Assembly: GCF_001574435.1 (NCBI RefSeq)
Contig: NZ_LOCN01000022.1
Coordinates: 18,793 to 82,792 of the forward strand
Length of the DNA stretch: 64,000 nt
From: Moritella sp. JT01
Lineage (GTDB): Bacteria > Pseudomonadota > Gammaproteobacteria > Enterobacterales > Moritellaceae
Reading direction: 5' to 3'
How positions within the stretch are numbered: the first letter of the stretch is position 1; the number at the start of each line of letters is the position of its first letter. A program made the position numbers and the translations under genes. Below the pieces are notes generated by a model. That model saw only the letters and a program-made list of their open reading frames with translations. It ran no database searches and had not been told where the DNA came from. This document shows positions 63,980 through 64,000 of this stretch, in pieces.

Positions 63980-64000
63980 CTCTCTAATTTGGCGCTTGGC

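Larger units (their letters stand above)
63648..64000. other. Intergenic region with two hairpin terminators, no gene
   Basis: The 353 bp upstream of recC hold no credible ORF. The recC ribosome-binding site is at the left end, and two terminator hairpins lie at 63833-63856 and 63949-63979. No clear recC promoter with both boxes was recognised. Confidence 0.6.

Noticed and set aside
63649..64000. Possible small RNA between the two right-edge hairpins
   Set aside because: Only terminator-like stems are visible and no promoter with both boxes was found, so no RNA gene can be supported.

Overview
The window is a continuous stretch of chromosome from an AT-rich marine gammaproteobacterium. The typical rplKA-rplJL-rpoBC cluster, recCBD, AsnC, MsrPQ and a torECA-type TMAO respiration operon suggest an Alteromonadales/Vibrionales relative of the Moritella or Psychromonas type; the genus is inferred, not demonstrated. 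There is no phage, insertion sequence, CRISPR array or rRNA operon. Most of the window is conserved core genome, and the unusual content lies in decayed, fused or very small genes.

Region by region. 1-0.5 kb: the tail of an EamA-type permease. 0.58-7.4 kb (minus strand): a thiamine operon thiC-(thiD-like)thiE-thiF-thiS-thiG-thiH under a TPP riboswitch. 7.4-20.4 kb (minus strand): a tRNA cluster (Thr-TGT, Tyr-GTA, Gly-TCC, Thr-GGT), secE-nusG, rplK-rplA, rplJ-rplL and rpoB-rpoC, with readable promoters, leaders and terminators. The tufB gene usually found between these tRNAs and secE is missing, and a decayed tRNA-Trp remains just upstream of secE. 20.5-25.3 kb: birA, murB, a GNAT acetyltransferase, aroH and glpX. 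25.4-34.2 kb: a MOSC/ferredoxin-reductase fusion, a YhhN protein, an unrecognised 48-residue ORF, a hybrid histidine kinase that has lost both phospho-acceptor residues, a DEAD-box helicase, a Spondin_N lipoprotein, a YedI-type membrane protein and YaeQ. 34.3-40.1 kb (minus strand): torE-torC-torA and msrP-msrQ, both molybdoenzyme systems that act in the periplasm. 40.2-50.1 kb: topB, an unknown acidic protein, a YeeZ-like protein, YgbA, an ScsB/DsbD-type disulfide reductase, a SirB2-like protein, a methyltransferase, rplY and a FapA-type DUF342 protein. 50.1-54.5 kb: a PLP-dependent Cys/Met enzyme, asnC, a divergent MiaA-type tRNA prenyltransferase and a dicarboxylate/amino-acid symporter. 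54.6-63.6 kb (minus strand): recC-recB-recD with overlapping stop/start codons.

How the genes work together. The thi genes make the pyrimidine and thiazole halves of thiamine and join them, with TPP feedback on the mRNA. The secE-to-rpoC cluster supplies translocation, antitermination, ribosomal stalk and RNA polymerase. TorE/TorC pass quinol electrons to periplasmic TorA, and MsrQ passes electrons to MsrP for repair of oxidised methionine. RecBCD repairs double-strand breaks.

No complete novel multi-gene system was found. The strongest leads are the pseudo-tRNA-Trp with tufB loss, the phosphorelay-dead hybrid kinase, the degenerate ThiD domain fused to ThiE, the second-type MiaA protein, and the PLP enzyme whose usual catalytic Tyr is Phe and which sits next to an AsnC gene with no asnA.
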